From contig JASGKX010000001.1 in the NCBI GenBank assembly GCA_049840475.1, positions 1,116,001-1,180,000 on the forward strand: 64,000 nucleotides of DNA, written 5' to 3'. Position numbers and translations under genes: made by a program. Of this stretch, positions 47,291 through 53,628 are shown piece by piece. The notes below the pieces were generated by a model. That model was given only the letters and a program-made list of their open reading frames with translations, searched no databases and was not told the origin of the DNA. The number at the start of each line of letters is the position of its first letter. Position 1 is the first letter of the stretch. The stretch is from JBGVSA01 sp049840475 (lineage in GTDB: Bacteria; Pseudomonadota; Gammaproteobacteria; Burkholderiales; Rhodocyclaceae).

Positions 47291-47297
47291 ATTACAG
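47282..47297. promoter_or_regulatory. LexA (SOS) box in the intI promoter
   Basis: CTGTATAAAATTACAG fits CTGT-N8-ACAG exactly, and the symmetry extends two more bases each side (TG...CA). It starts 14 bp upstream of the integrase GTG. On the minus strand a TTGAGT...TAATTT promoter with a 16-bp spacer has its -10 inside the box, so LexA binding would block intI transcription, as reported for other integrons. Confidence 0.85.
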
Positions 47298-47349
47298 CAT
47301 AGCGTTGGAAACTCAATCTGCAAGCCACTCTTCGCTGATCGGTCATGCC

Positions 47350-47408
47350 ATGTTAGGGAGCACGCGCCGATGATAGGCAGCAAAACTGATCCCTATAACA
47401 AGTTAGGC
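47350..47408 (+). other. attI recombination site
   Basis: The site ends in the crossover core GTTAGGC (47402-47408) after CCCTATAACAA, closely matching the CCCTAAAACAAA-GTTAGGC end of attI1 from memory. Two direct repeats correspond to DR2 and DR1 of attI1: ATGTTAGGGAGCA (47350-47362) and ATGATAGGCAGCA (47370-47382), 20 bp apart and differing at two positions. The first cassette begins inside the core. Confidence 0.85.
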
Positions 47409-47417
47409 GAAATCCCC

Positions 47418-47783
47418 ATGGGCACAATGAAAGCACTTTGGAGTGATTGCGGCGAAGGCCCTGCCTCCGACTCGCCGATAGAGGTCGGTCTATTGCAGGC
47501 CCAGAACATCTGGTCTGATGGCAGTGGTGTTGAAGGAAATTTCTTTGGTTTGATTGATGAAAACGGACGAACCATCCAGTTTTACCTCACCGACGGAATT
47601 CCAGACCACATTGAAGATGCGCGCCATCTGAAAATTGTGCTGCTTGATTTCTCTGTTCAAGAAGAGAGAGGCTCGTATTCAAAGCAAGCCTCAATTGGCG
47701 AAGTGCATGAGTTGATCGCTTTGGCCTTCGCAGTAGGCGCAGATCACACTTCGTTTGCTGGGCTCAGTTTTGCTCTATGGTAG
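47418..47783 (+). CDS. Integron cassette 1: protein of unknown function
   Basis: The 121-residue soluble acidic protein begins MGTMKALWSDCGEGPASDS, with QAQNIWSDGSGVEGNFFGLI and a C-terminal Gly/Phe-rich end (ADHTSFAGLSFALW). It begins 10 bp after the attI core, and its own attC begins 8 bp after its stop. No domain is recognised. Codon use is less GC-biased than in the flanking core genes. The ATG at 47427 is an alternative; a longer frame from 47370 would cross attI and is rejected. Confidence 0.7.
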   Translation: MGTMKALWSDCGEGPASDSPIEVGLLQAQNIWSDGSGVEGNFFGLIDENGRTIQFYLTDGIPDHIEDARHLKIVLLDFSVQEERGSYSKQASIGEVHELIALAFAVGADHTSFAGLSFALW

Positions 47784-47790
47784 CCGCATC

Positions 47791-47883
47791 GCCTAACAAT
47801 TCCGTCGAGAGGGACGTCCCAAAGCTGCGCTTTGGGTTCCCTCCGCCTGCGGCTCCGGCCGCCCCTCACGTCAAACGTTAGGC
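47791..47883 (+). other. attC site of cassette 1
   Basis: R'' GCCTAAC (47791-47797) to R' GTTAGGC (47877-47883), 93 bp, with the imperfect palindrome CAAAGCTGCGCTTTG in the centre. It is of the CAATTCCGTCGAGAGGG...CCTCACGTCAAAC type. Confidence 0.88.
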
Positions 47884-47892
47884 CGCTACAAC

Positions 47893-48174
47893 ATGCCCTC
47901 GCTGATCAAACTGCAATTCGATCCTGGCAATGGCGCTTCGTTTTATGTCGAGCACAACGGTACGGTCACACGCTGTTTTGTCGATCAAAGCAACGCGTTT
48001 CTGGTCAAGAAGGCAAGTCCAGGGCAGAGCTTCCCCGCCATTTTTGAGCGATATAGCGATCTCGCAGTAGCGGCCGCAGCGATAAATATTGGGCGCAAAG
48101 GCGTATCGACAGATCCTTGGGGAAATGTCATCACCGCTGAAGATTTCGAGGCTGCACAAAATGCCAAGCGCTAA
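47893..48174 (+). CDS. Integron cassette 2: protein of unknown function
   Basis: The 93-residue protein (MPSLIKLQFDPGNGASFYV) contains FVDQSNAFLVKKASPGQSFP and a helical end, VITAEDFEAAQNAKR. No domain is recognised, and no membrane segment or signal peptide is present. The gene fills its cassette: 9 bp after attC1 and 6 bp before the next attC. Confidence 0.68.
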   Translation: MPSLIKLQFDPGNGASFYVEHNGTVTRCFVDQSNAFLVKKASPGQSFPAIFERYSDLAVAAAAINIGRKGVSTDPWGNVITAEDFEAAQNAKR

Positions 48175-48180
48175 CCAACC

Positions 48181-48291
48181 GCCTAACACTGCAGTGGAGA
48201 GGGACAGCCAAGAGCTGCGCTTTGGGTTCCCTTCGCTTCGCTCCGGCTGCCCCTCACTTCGCTCCGGCTGCCCCTCACTTCCACGTTAGCC
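48181..48291 (+). other. attC site of cassette 2, with an internal 21-bp tandem duplication
   Basis: R'' GCCTAAC (48181-48187) to R' GTTAGCC (48285-48291), 111 bp. The stretch 48236-48256 is repeated exactly at 48257-48277; without it the site would be 90 bp, like its neighbours. It is of the CACTGCAGT...CTCACTTCCACG type. Confidence 0.85.
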
Positions 48292-48294
48292 CTC

Positions 48295-48663
48295 ATGAGA
48301 GCAGCCTGTCCCAAGTGTTCCACTGTCGTCACGTATGAAGAGCACGGAGGCTTGTTCGCAATCCGGTGCGCGGCGTGTGGTTGGCATGAAGAAGGCACAT
48401 GCAATCGTGAATTGTTCCCCCGTGTGGCAAGCCCAGTACTCGTCGCAAAGGCTGAGTCACCTATCTCTACCGCTGCGCTAAAGGCCATCCGCGAAGAGTG
48501 GGCGCCTGCACAAGCAAAATCGCTTGATATATTGCGTCTTGAACTTGCGTCTCACGATGGCCTTTGGCTTGGGAATGTGCCCTTATATCGAGCTGAAGAG
48601 TTGCGCAATAAGCTGGCTGCAACTGGCATCAGGCTAGAAGAGCTCCCACATGAAGAGGGCTAA
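48295..48663 (+). CDS. Integron cassette 3: zinc-ribbon protein of unknown function
   Basis: The 122-residue protein has an N-terminal four-cysteine ribbon, CPKCSTVVTYEEHGGLFAIR then CAACGW (two CxxC knuckles about 20 residues apart), followed by a helical region (STAALKAIREEWAPAQAKSL) and LRNKLAATGIRLEELPHEEG. A metal-binding, possibly nucleic-acid or protein-binding role is inferred from the ribbon. Its stop overlaps the next attC. Confidence 0.7.
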   Translation: MRAACPKCSTVVTYEEHGGLFAIRCAACGWHEEGTCNRELFPRVASPVLVAKAESPISTAALKAIREEWAPAQAKSLDILRLELASHDGLWLGNVPLYRAEELRNKLAATGIRLEELPHEEG

Positions 48664-48756
48664 CAATTCCGTCGAGAGGGCCCGCCCACAAGCTGCGCTT
48701 GTGGGTGCCCTTCGCGGCTTCGCCGCTACGGTGGCCCCTCACGTCAAACGTTAGAG
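48658..48756 (+). other. attC site of cassette 3
   Basis: R'' GGCTAAC (48658-48664) to R' GTTAGAG (48750-48756), 99 bp, with centre palindrome CCACAAGCTGCGCTTGTGG. It is of the CAATTCCGTC...CACGTCAAAC type. R'' is complementary to the start of its own cassette (TTAGCCC), as expected for a circularised cassette. Confidence 0.88.
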
Positions 48757-48762
48757 CGCTCG

Positions 48763-49077
48763 ATGTCCGAAGCTCCGCGATACCTCGTTGAGTATCACCA
48801 GTCCGGCAAGTCTCTTGTGTGTGAGCTTGAGGTCAATCCCTATTGCTGCGAGTTCTGGGCACTTGAAGATTTGGAACAATTCAACCGCGAGTATCGGGTT
48901 CCCGAGTACGCGGCTGGTTACCTGGGCTTTGCCACAAGTGGCGGCGGTGAAATGTTTGCCATCTCTCCCACGGGCTCCATCGTTTGTCTGCCCTTCATTG
49001 GCATGGAGCCAGCGGCCGCGATGGAAGTTGCTCCAAACTGGCAATCCTTCGAGCTGGCGCTGCGAAATGCGCTCTAA
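48763..49077 (+). CDS. Integron cassette 4: SMI1/KNR4 (SUKH)-family protein
   Basis: The 104-residue protein shows the SUKH pattern: FWALEDLEQFNREYRVPEYA, then GYLGFATSGGGEMFAI, ending with hydrophobic-acidic FIGMEPAAAMEVAPNWQSFE. SUKH proteins are widely found as immunity proteins against contact-dependent and secreted nuclease toxins. No toxin gene is in the cassette, so it may be an orphan immunity gene. The gene ends inside the start of its attC. Confidence 0.75.
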   Translation: MSEAPRYLVEYHQSGKSLVCELEVNPYCCEFWALEDLEQFNREYRVPEYAAGYLGFATSGGGEMFAISPTGSIVCLPFIGMEPAAAMEVAPNWQSFELALRNAL

Positions 49078-49170
49078 CAATTCCGTCGAGAGGGACCGCC
49101 TGCAAGCTGCGCTTGCAGGTTCCCTTCGCGGCTTCGCCGCTACGGCCGCCCCTCACGTCAAACGTTAGGC
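49072..49170 (+). other. attC site of cassette 4
   Basis: R'' CTCTAAC (49072-49078) to R' GTTAGGC (49164-49170), 99 bp, with centre palindrome CTGCAAGCTGCGCTTGCAG. It is of the CAATTCCGTC...CACGTCAAAC type. R'' extended (CGCTCTAA) exactly complements its cassette start (TTAGAGCG). Confidence 0.88.
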
Positions 49171-49183
49171 GGTAAGGACATTT

Positions 49184-49795
49184 ATGCAGCCAGAAAATGA
49201 CGTACTGCAATTGCATTTGAGTGCCGAAGCGCTAATGCGTAAGGGAAGCTACGCGATGGCAAACGGCCTTTATTGGCAGGCATGGGAGAGCTACACAGCG
49301 CAACGTCGGAGCGCACACGCGGCAGGATCTGTCGAAGCATTCGATGAAGCCAATCCCCCAGCCGCGGCGTTCTGGCTCCTTATCAGCGGCGCGAACGCTC
49401 AGTTCCTTGCAGGCGATGCAGAAGCCTGCGTCGATACCCTAGTGACTGTATTCGAGCTCTTCAAGGACATTGGTCTGGTTGTTGGCAATCCGTTTTTTCA
49501 CCTAAGGCTAGGTCAAGCAAGTCTGGAGCTCGAGCCAAGCTCGATCACCGACAACACAAGCACCGCTACTGACAACCTGGCTCGAGCTCTGATTTGTGGT
49601 GGCATTGAGATTTTCGATGGCGAAGATCCAAAGTACTTTTCACAGATCTCCAAAATCCTTCGCCCACCTGCGGGGTTTGAGTCTTGGGAACAAGCCAAAG
49701 GCTACGGCTGCTCGGTTGATAAGCTCACCGGTGCGCCGGAACTATTAGCGGAGCTATTCGCGAGCAAGTATGGCAATGAGATCGGCGCCGCCTAA
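49184..49795 (+). CDS. Integron cassette 5: helical protein of unknown function
   Basis: This 203-residue protein, the largest cassette product, has paired helices resembling tetratricopeptide units (ALMRKGSYAMANGLYWQAWE, LLISGANAQFLAGDAEACVD, LGQASLELEPSSI), then IEIFDGEDPKYFSQISKIL. The TPR-like character is only suggestive. It has no signal peptide. The stop codon overlaps the R'' core of its attC. Confidence 0.7.
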   Translation: MQPENDVLQLHLSAEALMRKGSYAMANGLYWQAWESYTAQRRSAHAAGSVEAFDEANPPAAAFWLLISGANAQFLAGDAEACVDTLVTVFELFKDIGLVVGNPFFHLRLGQASLELEPSSITDNTSTATDNLARALICGGIEIFDGEDPKYFSQISKILRPPAGFESWEQAKGYGCSVDKLTGAPELLAELFASKYGNEIGAA

Positions 49796-49885
49796 CCCTG
49801 CAGTCGAGAGGGACAGCCTGCAAGCTGCGCTTGCAGGTTCCCTACGTGCTACGCACTTCGGCTGCCCCTCACTTCCACGTTAGGC
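49790..49885 (+). other. attC site of cassette 5
   Basis: R'' GCCTAAC (49790-49796) to R' GTTAGGC (49879-49885), 96 bp, with centre palindrome CTGCAAGCTGCGCTTGCAG. It is of the CTGCAGTCGAGAGGG...CTCACTTCCACG type. Confidence 0.88.
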
Positions 49886-49893
49886 GTCACATC

Positions 49894-50145
49894 ATGAAAG
49901 CTGCCACCGAAGTCATTCTCACAACAAGCAATCTTGCGACATGGCCTGCTTTCGGAAAGCTTTTCAATGAAGGCAAAGTCGTGGCTGATGGTCAGGGACG
50001 ATTGCGCTACCCACACGGTGCGCCAGTTGGGAAAATGGTGCAGGTAGGCACTCACTCGGATGGAACACCTAAATATCGTGAGTCGGCGGAAGAGTGGTTT
50101 GATCCTGAGAGTAAAAAGGCTCGGGAGTTCGTGTGGCCAAAGTAA
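49894..50145 (+). CDS. Integron cassette 6: small protein of unknown function
   Basis: The 83-residue protein (MKAATEVILTTSNLATWPAF) has a Gly-rich centre, GQGRLRYPHGAPVGKMVQVG, and a charged end, DPESKKAREFVWPK. No domain was recognised. It starts 8 bp after the preceding attC and ends 1 bp before its own. A longer frame from 49831 would translate the attC and is rejected. Confidence 0.65.
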   Translation: MKAATEVILTTSNLATWPAFGKLFNEGKVVADGQGRLRYPHGAPVGKMVQVGTHSDGTPKYRESAEEWFDPESKKAREFVWPK

Positions 50146-50146
50146 C

Positions 50147-50236
50147 GTCTAACACTGCAGTCGAGAGGGACGGCCACAAGCTGCGCTTGTGGTTCCCTCC
50201 GCTTCGCTTCGGCCGCCCCTCACTTCCACGTTAGAC
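50147..50236 (+). other. attC site of cassette 6
   Basis: R'' GTCTAAC (50147-50153) to R' GTTAGAC (50230-50236), 90 bp, with centre palindrome CCACAAGCTGCGCTTGTGG. It is of the CACTGCAGT...CTCACTTCCACG type. R'' complements its cassette start with one mismatch. Confidence 0.87.
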
Positions 50237-50244
50237 GTCTCTAC

Positions 50245-50493
50245 ATGAACCCTCCTTGGTTGCAGTTTCCAGATATTCCGTTCAGGTCAGTTGGCTGGAA
50301 GATGGGGCACGGAGAAACATACATGAATGGCTGGATGCGCCACTTCTTTGATCTATCTCTGGACGAAAGAAGCACTTACATCAACAGCTACCCAGCGCCC
50401 GAAGATTGGCCTGGTTGGTATCAAGCAATCGAGCAAATAGAAAGAACAAGAAAAGAAGACGAAGAGTGGTTCAAAAGAAATAGCCAATCATGA
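50245..50493 (+). CDS. Integron cassette 7: small Trp/Tyr-rich protein of unknown function
   Basis: The 82-residue protein begins MNPPWLQFPDIPFRSVGWKM and contains YPAPEDWPGWYQAIEQIERT, ending in a charged helix (RKEDEEWFKRNSQS). Proteins of this general look are, in my recollection, frequent uncharacterised cassette products. It starts 8 bp after attC6. Its attC is collapsed, which should lock the cassette in place. Confidence 0.68.
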   Translation: MNPPWLQFPDIPFRSVGWKMGHGETYMNGWMRHFFDLSLDERSTYINSYPAPEDWPGWYQAIEQIERTRKEDEEWFKRNSQS

Positions 50494-50545
50494 ATAGCGT
50501 GCATCCCAGATTGAGCATTCAAACCGGCAAGTTACGAAGCAATCC

Positions 50546-50563
50546 GTCTAATAACAGTTAGAC
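50546..50563 (+). other. Collapsed attC of cassette 7
   Basis: GTCTAAT (50546-50552) and GTTAGAC (50557-50563) are separated by only 4 bp instead of about 75. The R'' part (CGTCTAA) exactly complements the start of cassette 7 (TTAGACG), so it is the true cassette end with the central arms deleted. Confidence 0.65.
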
Positions 50564-50697
50564 GTCATATCCAGCCACGAACATGCTTGGCCCATTAACG
50601 AACGAGCTGATCCAAAAGACATGTCCCACCTCACATCAACAAGAGGTGGGTGGTTTGCTTTCTGAGCAATGCTCTGTTTCGCTGCCAGGGGTCGGCA
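50558..50697 (+). other. Truncated last cassette cut by the IS21 element
   Basis: About 140 bp follow the last R' core and hold no gene. A hairpin, CCCACCTC (50625) / GAGGTGGG (50643), followed by TGGTTTGCTTT, may act as a weak terminator. The left end of the IS begins at 50698. Confidence 0.5.
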
Positions 50698-50756
50698 TGT
50701 TGATTTGCACCGAAACCTGACCCCGGATTTGCATCCAAATCTGACCCACCCAAGGG

Positions 50757-51545
50757 TCAGTTGTTCAGGGTAGTAGAGGTTGGTTTCGAGGTGCGCTTCT
50801 CCTTCTTGGGTTGAACCGTACTGTTCCTGAATCGATAGCTGTCGTTGCCCGTCTCGACGATGTGGCAGTGATGCGTGAGGCGATCGAGCAGCGCCGTAGT
50901 CATCTTCGGATCACCAAAGACAGAGGACCACTCGCTGAAGCTCAGGTTGGTGGTGATGACGAGGCTGGTGCGCTCGTAGAGCTTGCTGATGAGGTGGAAC
51001 AGCAAGGCACCACCGGCCTGACTGAAGGGTAGATAGCCCAGCTCATCAAGAATTACCAGATCTGCATACATCAGGCGGTTTGCCGTGTGCCCGGGTCTGC
51101 CTGCGGCTTTCTCCTGCTCGAGCATGTTGACCAGCTCCACCGTCGTAAAGAAGCGCACACGTCGGTGGTGGTGCTCGATGGCTTGCACGCCGATGGCTGT
51201 GCCCAGGTGCGTCTTGCCTGTGCCTGGCCCCCCGACGAGCACGATGTTGTGTGCGGACTCCAGAAAGTCGCACCGGTGCAACTGGCGCACGAGGGCTTCA
51301 TTGACTTCGCTGCAGCCAAAGTCGAAGCCCGTCAGATCGCGGTACGCAGGGAACCTGGCGACCTTCATCTGGTAGGCCAGCGACCGTACCTCGCGCTCGG
51401 TCAGTTCTGCCTTGAGCAGGCGCGACAGAACGCTCACCGCGCCTTGATAGGCCGGGGAGTCCTGCTCGGCCAGCTCCTCCAGGGCTTGGGCCATGCCGTG
51501 CAGTTTGAGCGACCTGAGCATCTGAATCATGGCCTCATGCTGCAT
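50757..51545 (-). CDS. istB: IS21 helper ATPase IstB
   Basis: The 262-residue AAA+ DnaC-like protein assists IstA in target choice. It has Walker A VLVGGPGTGKTHLGTAIG, Walker B YADLVILDELGYLPFSQ and LVITTNLSFSEWSSVFGD. The start is ATG 51545 (MQHEAMIQM), overlapping the istA 3' end by 11 bp; this overlap is typical and couples translation. It looks intact. Confidence 0.93.
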   Translation of the reverse strand: MQHEAMIQMLRSLKLHGMAQALEELAEQDSPAYQGAVSVLSRLLKAELTEREVRSLAYQMKVARFPAYRDLTGFDFGCSEVNEALVRQLHRCDFLESAHNIVLVGGPGTGKTHLGTAIGVQAIEHHHRRVRFFTTVELVNMLEQEKAAGRPGHTANRLMYADLVILDELGYLPFSQAGGALLFHLISKLYERTSLVITTNLSFSEWSSVFGDPKMTTALLDRLTHHCHIVETGNDSYRFRNSTVQPKKEKRTSKPTSTTLNN

Positions 51546-53055
51546 GATGGGTCTCCCTGAGCGCGTCATAGCGTCCCACATTGGCTTGCGGCTCCACGTG
51601 CAGGGCTAATGCCTGGGGGGCGTCGACGGGGGACACCGGCCCGCCTTCGAGGAGACGGCTGAGAATGTTCAGAACAGTCTGCTTGGAGGGCGCGCCGCTC
51701 TCGAGCGCCAACTCCACCGCAGCCAGTACGGCCTGTTCATCGTGTAGCAGAACAAGCGCTAGCACCTCCACCATCTCGCGATCACCCCCTGGGCGTTTGA
51801 GCAGCGTTCGTTGCAACTGCTTGAAGCCTTCGGGCAGTTCGCAGAAGGGCGCCCCGTTGCGTAATGCCCCCGGCTTGCGCTGGAGGACGGCCAGGTAGTG
51901 TCGCCAGTCGTAGATCGTCTGGCCCGTACTATGGCTGCGGCTGATCAGGCGGGCGTGTTCGGCGATGATCTGGCCTTCGGCGACGAACACCAGTCGTGCG
52001 GCATAGACACGCAAGCTCACCGCGCAGTTGGCGAAGGACGCCGGCACGCTGTAGCGATTGCGCTCGAAGTGCACGAGGCAGGTGGGCGAGACCCGCTTGA
52101 GGTGTTCGACGAATCCATCGAAGGGCTGGCCCACAGGCATCAGATGGGGGCGCTCTTGTGACCATGCTTCCCACACCGTCATGTCCAGTTCCGGGTGACG
52201 GACCTGCTGCCAGAGCAGCACGCACTGGTCCGCCAGCCAATCGTTGAGGGCCTCGAGCGACGTGAAGGATGGGATGCGCTGCCAGATGCGATGGCGGCTG
52301 TCCTGCACGTTCTTCTCGATCTGTCCCTTCTCCCAGCCTGAGGCCGGGTTGCAGAACTCGGCATCAAACAGGTAGTGACTGACCATCGCGCTGAAGCGCA
52401 GGTTGACCTCGCGGTGCTTACCCTGGCCGACGCGATCGACTGCCGTCTTCATATTGTCGTAGATGCCACGCCGGGGAATGCCGCCCCACGCCACGAAGGC
52501 GTGATGGTGGGCGTCGAAGAGCATCTCGTGGGTCTGCAGCGGATAGGCGCGCAGGAAGAACGCCCGACTATGGCTGAGCTTGAACTGCGCCACCTGCAGC
52601 TTCATGCGCTCGCCACCGATGACCGCCCAGTCCTCGCTCCAGTCGAACTGGAAGGCCTCCCCTTCGGCAAAGCGCAAGGGAATGAATGTTCCCCGGCCCG
52701 CCGTCCTGGCCTGTTGCTGCTGGTCCTGGCGCCAGCGCCGCGAGAACGCGGCCACCCGATCATAGGAGCCCGTAAAGCCCAGGACGCATAGGTCAGCGTG
52801 GATCTGCCGCAGCGTTCGTCGCTGCTTGCGTGGCTTGTTTGATTCAGTCTTAAGCCACGTATCGAGCTTGGCCGCGTAGCCGTCGAGCTTGCTCGGACTA
52901 TGTCGTGCGGCGTAGGTCGGAACGGTTGTTTGGGCGCGCAGGTAGCGCCGAACCGTATTGCGGGAGATACCCAGGCGCCGGGCGATCTCGCGAAGCGGGA
53001 TCTGGTCGCGCAGGTGCCAACGTCGAATGATGCTCAGGATGGCCACGTCGATCAC
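51535..53055 (-). CDS. istA: IS21 transposase IstA
   Basis: The 506-residue DDE transposase has an N-terminal HTH (IPLREIARRLGISRNTVRRY) and a retroviral-integrase-type core with acidic residues in FQFDWSEDWAVI, GIYDNMKTAV and GWEKGQIEKNV. A C-terminal beta-barrel region follows (VHFERNRYSVPASFANCAVS). Full length and no frameshift suggest an active element. Confidence 0.94.
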   Translation of the reverse strand: MIDVAILSIIRRWHLRDQIPLREIARRLGISRNTVRRYLRAQTTVPTYAARHSPSKLDGYAAKLDTWLKTESNKPRKQRRTLRQIHADLCVLGFTGSYDRVAAFSRRWRQDQQQQARTAGRGTFIPLRFAEGEAFQFDWSEDWAVIGGERMKLQVAQFKLSHSRAFFLRAYPLQTHEMLFDAHHHAFVAWGGIPRRGIYDNMKTAVDRVGQGKHREVNLRFSAMVSHYLFDAEFCNPASGWEKGQIEKNVQDSRHRIWQRIPSFTSLEALNDWLADQCVLLWQQVRHPELDMTVWEAWSQERPHLMPVGQPFDGFVEHLKRVSPTCLVHFERNRYSVPASFANCAVSLRVYAARLVFVAEGQIIAEHARLISRSHSTGQTIYDWRHYLAVLQRKPGALRNGAPFCELPEGFKQLQRTLLKRPGGDREMVEVLALVLLHDEQAVLAAVELALESGAPSKQTVLNILSRLLEGGPVSPVDAPQALALHVEPQANVGRYDALRETHHAA

Positions 53056-53159
53056 TCCAAACTCCTGCTCGTTGCCGAGCAGGCAAGTGTTCTATACGTG
53101 GGTCAGAATTCGATGCAAATCACCCCATCAGGTGGGTCAGGTTTCGGTGCAAATCAACA

Positions 53160-53628
53160 GTCGTTTCTTCAAATCGGTCGAGATGGCTCGGTAAATGTGT
53201 CGAAACTGCAGGCAAGGCCTCATGTTACCGCCGGGTGTGGTGGCTTCGTCGATATCACAAGCAGAGCCAAACGAATCGTGTTCTCCGGATATTTCACGGC
53301 TGGTGCGGAGCTTTCCATTGAAAACGGAAAACTGAAAATACTGCGTGAAGGCAAGGTAAAGAAGCTGGTGGACGAAGTCGACCACGTGACTTTCTCGGGC
53401 ACTCGGGCAATCGAAACAGGGCAAAAGGTGCTGTACGTGACGGAACGATGCGTACTGGCACTCACCAAGAATGGTCTTGAAATCACCGAGGTGGCACCGG
53501 GAATCGATATTCAGCGAGACCTTATCGGCCAATGCTCCTTCCCCTTGGCTGTCAGCAAGGACGTCAAGGAAATGAACGGTTCGCTTTTTCGTCCGGAAAA
53601 CACGGGTCTGTCATTTGGGGGCCAATGA
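53160..53628 (+). pseudogene. 3' fragment of an acyl-CoA:carboxylate CoA-transferase gene
   Basis: The frame entering from the IS encodes about 155 residues typical of the C-terminal part of large CoA-transferases (propionate CoA-transferase/YdiF type): QIGRDGSVNVSKLQARPHVT, GCGGFVDITSRAKRIVFSGY, KILREGKVKKLVDEVDHVTF, VLYVTERCVLALTKNGLEIT. The first two thirds, including the expected catalytic Glu region, are missing, replaced by the IS right end. Its stop overlaps the start of the enoyl-CoA hydratase gene, so it was the first gene of that operon. Confidence 0.85.

Larger units (their letters stand above)
50698..53159. mobile_element. IS21-family insertion sequence (complete, 2462 bp)
   Basis: The ends are identical 26-bp inverted repeats (50698-50723 and 53134-53159) beginning TGTTGATTTGCACCGAAACC. 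A second, inner set (around 50725-50753 and 53098-53126) repeats GATTTGCATC...TCTGACCCA, giving the multiple terminal repeats usual in this family. istA and istB lie between, both on the minus strand. The flanks (GTCGGCA to the left, GTCGTTT to the right) show no 4-8 bp target duplication. Confidence 0.92.

Noticed and set aside
47370..47417. Upstream start (ATG 47370) for cassette 1
   Set aside because: It lies inside attI, before the crossover core, so it would not travel with the cassette; the first ATG within the cassette is at 47418.
47791..50236. Regularly spaced repeats that could suggest a CRISPR array
   Set aside because: Units are 90-111 bp palindromic attC sites separated by genes of 250-610 bp, with RYYYAAC/GTTRRRY cores. 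There are no short spacers and no cas genes.
50690..53167. Target-site duplication GTCG on both sides of the IS21 element
   Set aside because: The left flank GTCGGCA and right flank GTCGTTT share GTCG, but the left copy is not adjacent to the IS end, so it is not a direct duplication.
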